The position numbers were made by a program, and so were the translations under genes. Below, one piece after another: positions 49,080-59,579 of a stretch of 64,000 bases of DNA. Source of the DNA: Coffea arabica (Eukaryota > Streptophyta > Magnoliopsida > Gentianales > Rubiaceae); contig NC_092320.1 of NCBI RefSeq assembly GCF_036785885.1, forward strand, positions 13,145,557 through 13,209,556. The letters run 5' to 3'. Below the pieces are notes generated by a model, which was not told where the DNA came from, searched no databases, and saw only the letters and a program-made list of their open reading frames with translations. The stretch's first letter is position 1, and each line of letters starts with the position of its first letter.

Positions 49080-50750
49080 AGGACAAGCGTCTGCTCAAAT
49101 CCTCGTGGGATGCACTTGAGAATTATATAGGTCGCTTTCTAAATTAATACACTTCTTTCTTCCTGGAAGTTCCAAACCAAACATTGGTAAAGCTTGGGCT
49201 TCTGAAATTGCATCAAGAAGGAGAAATTGGCAGTTTTGACTCATTCTTGTATAGGGCCAAAAGTTAAACCATTTTCTTTCTTATAAGGAAGTTCATTTTT
49301 TTACTTTTTTTGGAAGTAGATAATATTACATTGTCATTAACAAACCAAAAGTATTTACAGGACAAGCGTCTGCTCAAATCCTCGTGGGATGCACTTGAGA
49401 ATTATATAGGTCGCTTTCTAAATTAATACACTTCTTTCTTGCTGGAAGTTCCAAACCAAACATTGGTAAGGCTTGGGTTTCTGAAATTGCATCAAGAAGG
49501 AGAAATTGACAGTTTTGACTCTTTCTTGTGTTGGGCCAAAAGTTAAACCATTTTATTTCTTATAGGGATGTTCATTTTTTTGCTTTTTTTTGGAAGTTGA
49601 TAATATTACATTGTCATTAAAAAATCAAAAGTATTTACAGGACAAGCGTCTGCTCAAATCCTCATGGGATGCGGTTGAGAATTAAATAGGTCGCTTTCTA
49701 AGTTAATACACTTCTTTCTTGCTGGAAGTTCCAAACCAAACATTGGTAAGGCTTGGCCTTCTGAAATTGCATTAAGGAGGAGAAATTGGCCGTTTTGACA
49801 CTTTTTTGTATAGGGCCAAAAGTTAAACCATTTTCTTTCTTATAGGGAAGTTCATTTTTTTGCTTTTTTTGGAAGTAGATAATATTACATTGTCATTAAC
49901 AAACCAAAAGTATTTACAGGACAAGCGTCTACTCAAATCCTCGTGGGATGCACTTGAGAATTATATAGGTCGTTTTCTAAATTAATACACTTTTTTGTTG
50001 CTGGAAGTTCCAAACCAAACATTGGTAAAGCTTGGGCTTCTGAAATTGCATCAAGAAGGAGAAAGTGGCAGTTTTGACTCATTCTTGTATAGGGCCAAAA
50101 GTTAAACCATTTTCTTTCTTATAAGGAAGTTCATTTTTTTACTTTTTTTGGAAGTAGATAATATTACATTGTCATTAACAAACCAAAAGTATTTACAGGA
50201 CAAGCGTCTGCTCAAATCCTCGTGGGATGCACTTGAGAATTATATAGGTCGCTTTCTAAATTAATACACTTCTTTCTTGCTGGAAGTTCCAAACCAAACA
50301 TTGGTAAGGCTTGGGCTTCTGAAATTGCATCAGGAAGGAGAAATTGACAGTTTTGACTCTTTCTTGTGTTGGGCCAAAAGTTAAACCATTTTCTTTCTTA
50401 TAGGGAAGTTCATTTTTTTGCTTTTTTTTGGAAGTTGATAATATTACATTGTCATTAAAAAATCAAAAGTATTTACAGGACAAGCGTCTGCTCAAATCCT
50501 CATGGGATGCGGTTGAGAATTAAATAGGTCGCTTTCTAAGTTAATACACTTCTTTCTTGCTGGAAGTTCCAAACCAAACATTGGTAAGGCTTGGCCTTCT
50601 GAAATTGCATCAAGAAGGAGAAATTGGCAGTTTTGACACTTTTTTGTATAGGGCCAAAAGTTAAACCATTTTCTTTCTTAAAGGGAAGTTCATTTTTTTG
50701 CTTTTTTTGGAAGTAGATAATATTACATTGTCATTAACAAACCAAAAGTA
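49080..50750 (+). repeat. three-unit higher-order repeat, two copies at 838 bp
   Basis: Units 27-28-29 and 30-31-32 (cores at 49193, 49472, 49752 and 50031, 50310, 50590) show the same order of variants: GCACTTGAGAATTATATAGG with TTCTTGTATAG; GTGTTGGGCC with the GTTGATAAT type; GGCCTT with GACACTTTTTTG. Each step is 838 bp. Confidence 0.75.
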
Positions 50751-52439
50751 TTTACAGGACAAGCGTCTGCTCAAATCCTCGTGGGATGCACTTGAGAATT
50801 ATATAGGTCGCTTTCTAAATTAATACACTTCTTTCTTGCTGGAAGTTCCAAACCAAACATTGGTAAGGCTTGGGCTTCTGAAATTGCATCAAGAAGGAGA
50901 AATTGACAGTTTTGACTCTTTCTTGTGTTGGGCCAAAAGTTAAACCATTTTCTTTCTTATAGGGAAGTTCATTTTTTTGCTTTTTTTGGAAGTAGATAAT
51001 ATTACATTGTCATTAACAAATCAAAAGTATTTACAGGACAAGCGTCTGCTCAAATCCTCGTGGGATGCACTTGAGAATTATATAGGTCGTTTTCTAAATT
51101 AATACACTTCTTTCTTGCTGGAAGTTCCAAACCAAACATTGGTAAAGCTTGGGCTTCTGAAATTGCATCAAGAAGGAGAAATTGGCAGTTTTGACTCATT
51201 CTTGTATAGGGCCAAAAGTTAAACCATTTTCTTTCTTATAAGGAAGTTCATTTTTTTACTTTTTTTGGAAGTAGATAATATTACATTGTCATTAACAAAC
51301 CAAAAGTATTTACAGGACAAGCGTCTGCTCAAATTCTCAGGGGATGCGCTTGAGAATTAAATAGGTCACTTTCTAAGTTAATACACTTCTTTCTTGCTAG
51401 AAGTTCCAAACCAAACATTGGTAAAGCTTGGGCTTCTGAAATTGCATCTAGAAGGAGAAATTGGCAGTTTTGACTCATTCTTGTATAGGGCCAAAAGTTA
51501 AACCATCTTCTTTCTTATAAGGAAGTTCATTTTTTTTCTTTTTTTGGAAGTAGATAATATTACATTGTCATTAACAAACCAAAAGTATTTACAGGACAAG
51601 CGTCTGCTCAAATCCTCAGGGGATGCGCTTGAGAATTAAATAGGGCCAAAAGTTATACCATTTTCTTCTTGTATAGGGCCAAAAGTTAAACCATTTGCTT
51701 TCTTAAGGGGAAGTTCATTTTTTTGCTTTTTTTGGAAGTAGATAATATTACATTGTCATTAACAAACCAAAAGTATTTACAGGACAAGCGTCTGCTCAAA
51801 TCCTCAGGGGATGCGCTTGAGAATTAAATAGGTCGCTTTCTATGTTAATACACTTCTTTCTTGCTGGAAGTTCCAAACAAAACATTGGTAAGGCTTGGGC
51901 TTCTGAAATTGCATCAAGAAGGAGAAATTGACAGTTTTGACTCTTTCTTGTGTTGGGCCAAAAGTTAAACCATTTTCTTTCTTATAGGGAAGTTAATTTT
52001 TTGCTTTTTTTGGAAGTAGATAATCTTATATTGTCATTAACAAACCAAAAGTATTTACAGGACAAGCGTCTGCTCAAATCCTCGTGGGATGCATTTGAGA
52101 ATTAAATAGGTCGCTTTCTAAGTTAATACACTTCTTTCTTGCTGGAAGTTCCAAACCAAACATTGGTAAAGCTTGGGCTTCTGAAATTGCATCAAGAAGG
52201 AGAAATTGGCAGTTTTGACTCATTCTTGTATAGGGCCAAAAGTTAAACCATTTTCTTTCTTGTAGGGAAGTTCATTTTTTTTTCTTTTTTTTGGAAATAG
52301 ATAGTATTACATTGTCATTAACAAACCAAAAGTATTTAGAGGACAAGCGTCTGCTCAAATCCTCATGGGATGCGCTTGAGAATTAAATAGGTCGCTTTCT
52401 AAGTTAATACACTTCTTTCTTGCTGGAAGTTGCAAACCA

Positions 52440-52720
52440 AACATTGGTAAAGCTTGGGCTTGAGAAATTACTTCAAGAAGGAGACATTGACACTTTTTGA
52501 CATTTTCTTGTATAGTGTCTCAACTCTCAGCCTCCTATGATTTTCAAAGAACTAGTTCTAACTTCTAACCAAGGCAGGCTGAATATATAGGCTTCTTAAA
52601 CTCTTGTGCATCAGAAATAGCACTCAGCAGAAGAATATATATATATATATATATATATATTTTACTTGGGTCAGTAAAAACAGAACTCATATTCCTGTTC
52701 TTTTTCTGGAGTTACGCCAT
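52440..52720 (+). pseudogene. HDDC2: terminal copy of the HD-domain gene tail (last exon plus 3' UTR)
   Basis: After the last array core the homology to the parent gene runs on: TCTTGTATAGTGTC, CCTCCTATGATTTTCAAAGAACTAGTTCTAAC, CCAAGGCAGGCTGA, GTGCATCAGAAATAG and ACTTGGGTCAGTAAAAACAGAAC correspond in order to 34568-34715. An AT run (52634-52661) has expanded inside it. The exon part carries the extra base seen in all units, and no upstream exons are present, so this is a truncated, non-coding copy. Confidence 0.85.
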
Positions 52721-52736
52721 CATCACTTAGTTATGT

Positions 52737-52835
52737 ACTCTGTCCCTTCCACAACCCATCATCTTGTGGTACGTAAGTTATGGACTCTGTCCCTTCCGCA
52801 ACCATTTTGAGGCCATCCGCTTGTGGTACATAAGT
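52737..52835 (+). repeat. two-copy direct repeat of about 47 bp
   Basis: ACTCTGTCCCTTCC(A/G)CAACC and CTTGTGGTACRTAAGTT occur twice in order (about 52737-52780 and 52784-52835), the second copy slightly longer. Confidence 0.6.
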
Positions 52836-52839
52836 TGTA

Positions 52840-55350
52840 TCCAGATGGGTCAAGATCTTCAAAATTTGCTTGACATAATAATGCCTGAATCTTTACAAGA
52901 AATGTGAGTCCATAGTGTCATCACGCTACCTATCATAATTAGAATAGATAATAAACCTAACCAAAATCATTTGATGATTGCATGTGAATTGCTAGAAATA
53001 TGTGAAGCGTATAGCTAACGCAATCATAAAAGTTTCATAAGGGTATTGGAGCAAGCTACAATGAGACAAAAATCTTATCAAAACCAAGATTTTCTAAATC
53101 GTGGGATGAAAATTCCCATCCAGTATCTTACTTGTTCTAAAAAAGACTTCTTGATTCTGTTCATAAAAAAAATGGAAAGCTATCAAGAATTTTATTCTAT
53201 TTTATTATAAAACAAAAAAATAAATAAAGCGTTTCAAGACAATAAAGATCGAGAAAATTGACTCGAGAACAATTTTCATTACTAAGTTTTGTTGTCAAAT
53301 TTGGACCTAAACATTAAAGTAAGAAGTGATGGAAACAATGTAAACTGTGAATCCAAAAGATTTTGTTAAAAATGAATTTTAATGATTCACCGGTTGGGAT
53401 GGCAGAACAAATCAGAGATCAATTCATCTTTACCATTTCCTCCAAAACTCAGAAAGCCAAATTCTCCAAAGTTCAGCACCTACGGCTGAAGAAAGCCGGT
53501 CACGCAACCACAAAAGGTGCGTAGACACGAGGGAATGGCCTTAGAATTGGAAAATTTTGTTAGCTTGGGTGTTGGGTCTTGAAGGTTAAGGACTAAAATA
53601 GCATACATGAGTAGATGGATTTTGTTGTGACTTAAATTTTGGCGATCTATTTAACGTCATTTAGTTGCAGTTCTTCTGAAGGATGCTTACAATTAGCATA
53701 CACTTGGAAAAAAAAAATTCATCCACTTATACAAAGTTGGTTTTTTTTTGAATTTTGTATCTAGTAAATTTTATTTATTTGAAAAATTATCACACAATAT
53801 ATAAAGAAGAGTGTAGAACAAAGTTAAATAAACAAACTAAATGATAGAAACAGAAAAAGCAATATTGAGGTATTTAATTGGGGAAAAGAGTTTTTCTTTA
53901 AAATATAAATAAAATAGAATTTATTAGGTGCTTGGGCCGGCAAAAAAAGGAATATTGAAGTTTGTATTTGAGGAAAAAAGAGTTTTCCTTAAAAAAAAAG
54001 GAAATTTATTAGGTATTTGGGTGGGATCAAATTGAGTTTAACCCATTTTAGTCCTGCCCATATTGGTCCTGCGACTAATATGGAACTATTTTATTAGGCA
54101 TTTTCTGTTTTCTCTCAGAAAATTGTCATAACTTCGATTTTCTCTGTATTTTCGTGTTTTTATGGTGAATTTGGATCTACTGCAATGATATCACAAGTTA
54201 GAGAGTTAATCTTGAGCAGATTCTGACCAGTTAGAGAGTTAAAGCTCTCCACTGTTGTGTTTAGCAGGTTTACTCCGTCAAACGTTTCCCTTCAAGAGAG
54301 GAAAAGTGAAGGGTCAAAAGTTCATCTGAGAATCTTGATTGAATACTCTCTTCCAAAGCTCAGTTCTCAATTATTTCTCACCTTAGGAGCTGCTTATTTT
54401 CTCTTTTTCTGAAAAAAATTTGAAGGTCTTGATTTTGTACTTCTATTATGCGATGACTATGCATTTTGAGTTTTGCATAATTATAATTCAGTTCTGCAAT
54501 TGCTTCTCGTGTAAATCTGGCACTTCATTCTTCAAATACTATTTTTTTTTTCCAAAAGCCGCAAATTCTTCAAATACTATTTAAACCGTGGATTTACGTA
54601 TTTTTTACTCTGGAAATAAGTTTGGGAGTACACAACTGTATAACGTCCTTTACCAAAACTAGTCTATTGGGAGACATACAATTCTGGATATTTTTGAGAA
54701 ACATTCCGGAATACTGGGTTAATTCGTATTGCTTTATCGCGTGTGATTGTCACCGCACCCAGTAAGCTAGCAGACCTTTCTAGCATGCGTACAGGATCAA
54801 TTGCTTGTAGTAGGCCCATTCTGGGGAACGGAATGTCATGTGCTTAATTTGTTATAGCCTTTAAGAAGATGACTTCTTGTTTTCGATCTTTTCTTTCTTG
54901 AGGTGAACTGATCAACAAGTGCCGACTACACAAGGGAGGGTAACAAACACTGTACAAATTACAAATTGATTATCCAAAAAACAAAAACTCTTAATATGAC
55001 TATGATCCTACCTTTTATTATTCTATTCTATTATAATTATGTTATAAAATAAGAATTAGATAAGTCCAACTAAAACTGTAAATGAGTCGAGTCTGGTTGA
55101 GTTTTTATCTAGTCGATTCGAGTCTTGATTCAATTTTATCAAACTCGAACTCGAAATCAATCGACTCAATTTTAACAAGTTGAGTCAAGGTTGAGTTCGC
55201 GCCCATTGAGTTCAATTATCCCCTTCACCCCCATTGAAAGTGAAAGTGTTATGTTTTTCATTTCATCTATCCCAAAATGTACATGTCAGTTTCTAAATAT
55301 AGCAAACAAACACCCACCCACTTTCTCTTCCTATCCTTCAGTCACTTATT
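52840..55350. other. intergenic stretch, no supported gene
   Basis: AT-rich sequence. A diverged direct duplication of about 75 bp (AATATTGARGT ... TTTATTAGGTRYTTGGG) spans about 53861-53937 and 53952-54022. A short frame of 42 codons begins at 53399 but has no recognisable content. GAGTCGAGT-rich sequence at 55077-55200 resembles the ends of the Mutator-like element at 38.6 kb. Confidence 0.5.
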
Positions 55351-55358
55351 AATGGTAA

Positions 55359-55387
55359 CTAGGAGGTATAAAACGCGCGATGCGCGT
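55359..55387 (-). mobile_element. Helitron-like 3' terminus 1
   Basis: Read on the minus strand: a GC hairpin ACGCGC-ATC-GCGCGT (55373-55387), then TTTATACCTC and the terminal CTAG (55359-55362), followed by T. A hairpin about 10 nt before CTRR and insertion next to a T are the defining 3' features of Helitrons. The element body would extend to the right. The 5' TC end was not identified. Confidence 0.6.
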
Positions 55388-55786
55388 AGGTAATTAAAGA
55401 CAATATGCCCTGTCAAATATGTCAAATATGCGTTGGTAATAGTGCTTAGCATACCCAATTGAATGTAAAAAAAAGTTGAAATTATAAGTTTAATTACACT
55501 AATCATTGGCAGAGGAAAATGGAGTATGCAAAGCATACATTATATTAGAGTGTGGTATAATTGTAATTATATTCGAATTGATAAAAGAAGAATCCTTCAT
55601 TCAAAGGCTGGAAATTGGAACAAGCTTCAGTACAGCATACACTGATTATTTATACAAACATTTGACAGAACAGAGAAAGCAGGGAACAACAAAAGAATAA
55701 AAATTGATAGATGATATCTTTGTCCATTTAATAAATGTATAGATAACAAGATGAGGATCACTAAAAGGCTAGAAATTTGATCCTTT

Positions 55787-56108
55787 TTAAGCCTGGCTCT
55801 TATAAGGAATGGCCTTGATCACTATCTAATGACACACTGCAGCAAGAGCAGCTCCAATGAAGGGTCTAACCTAGACCCACTGAAAACGAGAGATAAAATA
55901 GTTATTTAGCTAAGAATATGAATAGATACTGGGAAAGTGAAGACACAATCATTATAGGCTTAGATACATGATCATTCCATCCAAGGTCTCTATTGAAGAT
56001 GATGGCTACACCAAGACTTCTTGCAGGGTCGATGCCAGTGCCCGTAATAGGGATGCTGGCCAATTGAACCAAGAAAACTGCAAATCCAATTGGAAGAGGA
56101 GCCAAAAT
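55787..56108 (-). pseudogene. PIP1: PIP1-type aquaporin fragment (last two exons), disrupted
   Basis: On the minus strand, 56108-55968 is an open 47-codon exon with intact acceptor (TTCTAG) and donor (GTATCT). It encodes the [13 protein letters not shown] helix and [13 protein letters not shown], the second pore motif of plasma-membrane aquaporins. The pore Asn of NPA is Asp here. After a short intron, 55879-55787 gives PFIGAALAAV and IVIKAIPYKS, the PIP1 C-terminus. This exon has a TAG in place of the Trp before VGP, a Gly to Arg change, an apparent 3-base loss, and a second TAG in place of the Gln of the YHQ motif. Earlier exons (first NPA, loop B) were not found in 56.1-59 kb. Intact introns show a DNA-level copy, not a retrocopy. 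It lies about 430 bp inside Helitron-like terminus 1. Confidence 0.88.
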
Positions 56109-57370
56109 CTAGAACATAAAAAAGAAAGAGATTTGTAAACAATGTCCAAAATTGTTTGATTTCAATGAACCTAATGATCTTTACCAATGTGTTTGATTGC
56201 CAGAATCAAGCAATAGAACAAGACACTAAAATTTAGCAACCAAGTACAAATAGATCATGATTAAAATAGTCCCATCTTTGGGATCAAGTCGCATGTTCCT
56301 AAAATCCAAGCTCTAATTTTAGGTTTTTGTACAGAATTTCTACATCAGTATGAGCCATATATACTTGGATGCTTTAGCCCATTAGAATCCAAATGACAAA
56401 AGGACTATCTTTCCAAGTGGAGGCAAACAAATGAAACATACAATACTCTAGCTGTTACTGTAATTTAAAGTGGAGGCAAATAGTTATACCAGTGTGATAG
56501 TCATAACAGGTGCTTTCTTTTTAAGTAGCTTTGGATCTGCAAATTTTGAAAGGATCTACAAGTGTAGGAACCGAACATCATAGGCATTTGAAAAAAAATA
56601 TTAAGGTAGTGAGTGAAATAAATAAAAAGATTACCAATTTGTATTTGTATTTGTATTTGGAAAGATAAAAACTGGAAAAAGCAATTACTTCTTTGTAAGT
56701 TAAAAGATCAACTTAAATCCCAGGCTAACAAGCACATAGAAGCCCTTTGCACAATTTAAAAGTAATGAAGACATACTTCATCCTTCTTGACATTATTCGC
56801 CACTATAAAGTCGAATGCAAGTACAAACCTATTCAACATCCTCTGTGCCACCATGAAAGTGGCAGAGGACTTTTAAAAACCCAGGGTTCAAAACCATTTA
56901 GGTGGCGTTTGGTAATTGCAATCAAACATATCTATGAATATGCGTATCTTTTCCTACATATTATCATAATTTCCACAGTATTATTTGAGCACCATATTCT
57001 AATTTTCATCTTCCGATTGGGATATAACCAAAGAATCATAGTGCTTAGGTAAACTCACATATTTTTACTTTGGTTCACATATTTTGAATAAGTCTAGCTA
57101 CCAGAAGAACACTGTGGAAAGTATAATAAGTCAGTTTTCTAACATGAGAGCACCTACATACAAAAATATTAAACAAGTTCTATGCAGTGTAAATAAAAGT
57201 AGTAATAAGAATATAGAGATCTGTAATGTTTGCTGGAATAATAAGTTGAGTGAGTTTAGCTTATTCATGTGTCCAACAGAATCAGGAAATGGGACTCCAC
57301 AGATGGGACAATCTTAAACATGAAGTATAGCCAGTCAACAGCTTAATGATAAAATGCTATTGAAACTTAC

Positions 57371-57450
57371 CCCAGACAAAGAAGATAACACTTCCTGTGG
57401 CCACTTCTTTGACGCAAGCTAGATATTTCGTCTCTACAAGAAGAAGGGAG
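57371..57450 (-). other. isolated 80-nt exon-like block
   Basis: On the minus strand a strong acceptor (TTTTCTTGCAG) precedes 80 nt ending CTGGG before GTAAGTTT. The block is open in two frames (LPSSCRDEISSL or TKYLACVKEVATG-like after a stop). I do not recognise the product. It may be a captured exon in the same orientation as the aquaporin fragment. The rest of 56110-59100 is AT-rich with no further supported coding exon. Confidence 0.3.
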
Positions 57451-59104
57451 CTGCAAGAAAATGAGATATTAGGTAGATGCTGATGAAAAGGCGAAAAGTA
57501 ACAAGGACAATTCAATTCAATGTTATCCAAGCACCAAAATCCACAGCAATGCAAACAATGAGCTATAATGCACATTTAATTTCACCTTAACAGATAAGTA
57601 AGCCCAACTTCACAAATTCATGGACGGTTGGTTCAATAAGCAAAAGTTTAGTAATTTTACCTAGCAAAAAAGGTTCATCAAAGTTTTTATTCATGATACA
57701 TCAGCTAAAAAAGAAAAGAACAGACAAACACTTTCAGAAGAAAAGAATAGACAAACAATCCCTGAAAGTCAAGCCCCTGACATATTACTGATGATCTTTG
57801 ATGATTTCTACATTAATAGGTTCACCAAACAGAAGAACCATGTACATATTTAGACAGCATAAGGTATCAAACTAAGGGAAGTAAACATGTTTTGCTTCTT
57901 TTTCTTCTAATCAGTGTTGTCAAAACATTTCATTTAAAAGCTGTTAGTCTTGCTGATTTTGAAACTTGTTATTGTCAAGAATTGATATGATAAAAGTTGT
58001 TTTCTTAACAACTCAGCACTTTGTCCTGACCACTGAGATTCATACATCACAATGCATTTCACTTCCTAATCAGACTATAAAATTGGAGGCAGTTCTGCAA
58101 AGAATATCTAGCTGAGCAAGCCACAGCTCAAGTTCATATCACACTCATCATGATAGTTGCATTTTGATAATTCTTAATGGCAAGCGTTGATACCGTACAA
58201 GCAAAACTTTCTCTGAGGCAAATATTACAAGCATTTATGCAATCTGATAACTCAATGAACTGTTGGTTTACGTATCTTCTTTAGAGCACATGGATGATAG
58301 TAGACCTAATAGATTAGTCCACATAACACATACCTAGAATAAGTACCAGCTTTTGCGCTGTAGCTCAACAAACATGAATCCCAAGAATGTGTAATCCTAA
58401 AGAGAAGAACCCAGTAGCATCTAGTAGATACAAAAGCTGATAAGCAAAAGACAATCCTGCAAAGAAAAAACATGTCAATTAGAGGAAACTAAATTCATAT
58501 CATTGTCATAGTTTATGGAAGACAGTCCAAAGAATAATTACAACTCCATCCAAAAGAAAAAAATTCCCACTCCTTACCAAGCATGCCTTTTGGTGCCATT
58601 TTCAGTAGAAAACTATTAAATTCATGACGCGTCTTCTAGTAGTAGATGCTTTTCACCAGAACTATTCCTAGAAGTTGAGAAATTTTCACATCCATCAAAT
58701 TAGTCTATGTTGTCAAATCTTTCCTCACTCTCACCCCATAAGCTCACTTGAAGTGCAGCTTCCCTTTCTCTATTGCATAGATGATACAATTTGGACCTAA
58801 AATACGACAACACAACCTACACAATATTTGTCCAACTCAGAACACAGTAAACATGCTCTACTAAAAACAGAAAAGCCAGAAGCTTGCTTGAGAGTAAAAA
58901 ATGAAGGATTTTTGACAACAGAAACATATCCAGCATTAAAAAATGACCAATCAAAAGTAATGAGAACAACCGATAAAAAAAAGAACTTATTTCAAAATTT
59001 ATGAATTGTCGAGTAGACAAAATTCTGCTCCATTCTGCTAAAAATAAAGTAACTAAAAATAATGTAACTGAATTTAAGGAGTACCAAAAGAAAACGAAAC
59101 AATT

Positions 59105-59189
59105 ACACTACAATGGAGAAACAGAGAAGTCTTTCGATGAGTAAACATACACCACTACAATGGAGAAACAGAGAAGTCTTTCGATGAAG
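59105..59189 (+). repeat. 47-51 bp direct duplication over a start codon
   Basis: CACTACAATGGAGAAACAGA, followed by GAAGTCTTTCGATGA, occurs twice, at about 59106-59140 and 59153-59187. The second copy reads on into the MEKQRSLSMKP frame; the first runs into TGA within its duplicated segment. Confidence 0.8.
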
Positions 59190-59549
59190 CCCGCTAGATT
59201 TCTAGTGTTTCCTCTCACAATCTCTTCCTCTTTAACCTTTCTCGCCGTCTTTTCCATTTAGGTTCTCAAAGCTGCCCCTCCATTTCAACGCCAACAGTCC
59301 CCTCCTCTTCATCTCTCCTTCAACCAAACTCCTCTGCAGAGTTCCGGTCCCTTCCAACCAGTTCCTGTGGTCTCGAAAAATCTAGATCCTCATGTTTTCC
59401 AGGGAGATCTTTCAGCAAAAAGCATCAATTTCTTCCCGACAGGTGGAAACGTGGACATTTCGGCTTCCGACGATGCAAGTGATCCGAGTACAGCAACAAT
59501 AGCAGCTAATGAAATCCAAATACAAGTAGCTAAGAATTCATCCTCATAG
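59160..59549 (+). pseudogene. N-terminal fragment of a type II membrane protein with an in-frame stop
   Basis: From the ATG at 59160 the frame encodes MEKQRSLSMKPARFLVF, then a hydrophobic segment (about residues 13-33), then TAG at codon 34 (59259-59261), probably a mutated Trp codon. The same frame then stays open for 95 more codons of polar, Pro/Ser-rich stem-like sequence to TAG at 59547. A short basic tail, single anchor and stem is the N-terminal plan of Golgi glycosyltransferases and related wall-polysaccharide enzymes, but no catalytic domain follows, so the family is not assigned. The long frame after the stop suggests recent inactivation of a real coding exon. It lies on the strand opposite to the aquaporin and peptidase pieces. 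Confidence 0.5.
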
Positions 59550-59579
59550 TCCAGGATTTTGTTAATAAAGAGTTTCTTA

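Larger units (their letters stand above)
41760..52500 (+). repeat. satellite-like array of about 38 units of 279-280 bp derived from the last exon of the HD-domain gene
   Basis: Head-to-tail units can be phased on the core GGTAAAGCTTGGGCTTCTGA, for example at 42200, 42479, 42759, 43038, 43318 and on to 52453 (position of the C in CTTGGG), spaced 278-281 bp. I count 38 cores plus one truncated unit near 51640-51710 and a diverged leading piece from about 41760. The core GAAGTTCCAAAC, ATTGGTAAAGCTTGGGCTTC, GAAATTGCATCAAGAAGG is the last exon of the gene ending at 34552, followed by GACTC-TTCTTGTATAG from its 3' UTR. A second partial acceptor (CTTTCTTATAG then GGAAGTTC) lies about 105 bp after each core. 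The remaining sequence (GTAGATAATATTACATTGTC, CCAAAAGTATTTACAGGAC) has no match in the gene. Two unit types exist: GTAGATAAT with AACAAACC, and GTTGATAAT with AAAAAATC. No unit encodes protein. Confidence 0.93.

Noticed and set aside
41760..52500. Possibility that the regular array is a CRISPR-like or centromeric satellite
   Set aside because: Units are direct whole-unit repeats without unique spacers, in a plant nuclear context, and the core matches a neighbouring exon. A centromeric role is not supported because the array is short and gene-adjacent.
53399..53527. Short frame beginning MAEQIRDQF
   Set aside because: Only 42 codons, no recognised family, no promoter or splice support.
57084..57317. 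77-codon plus-strand frame
   Set aside because: AT-rich, no domain and no conserved features; probably chance.
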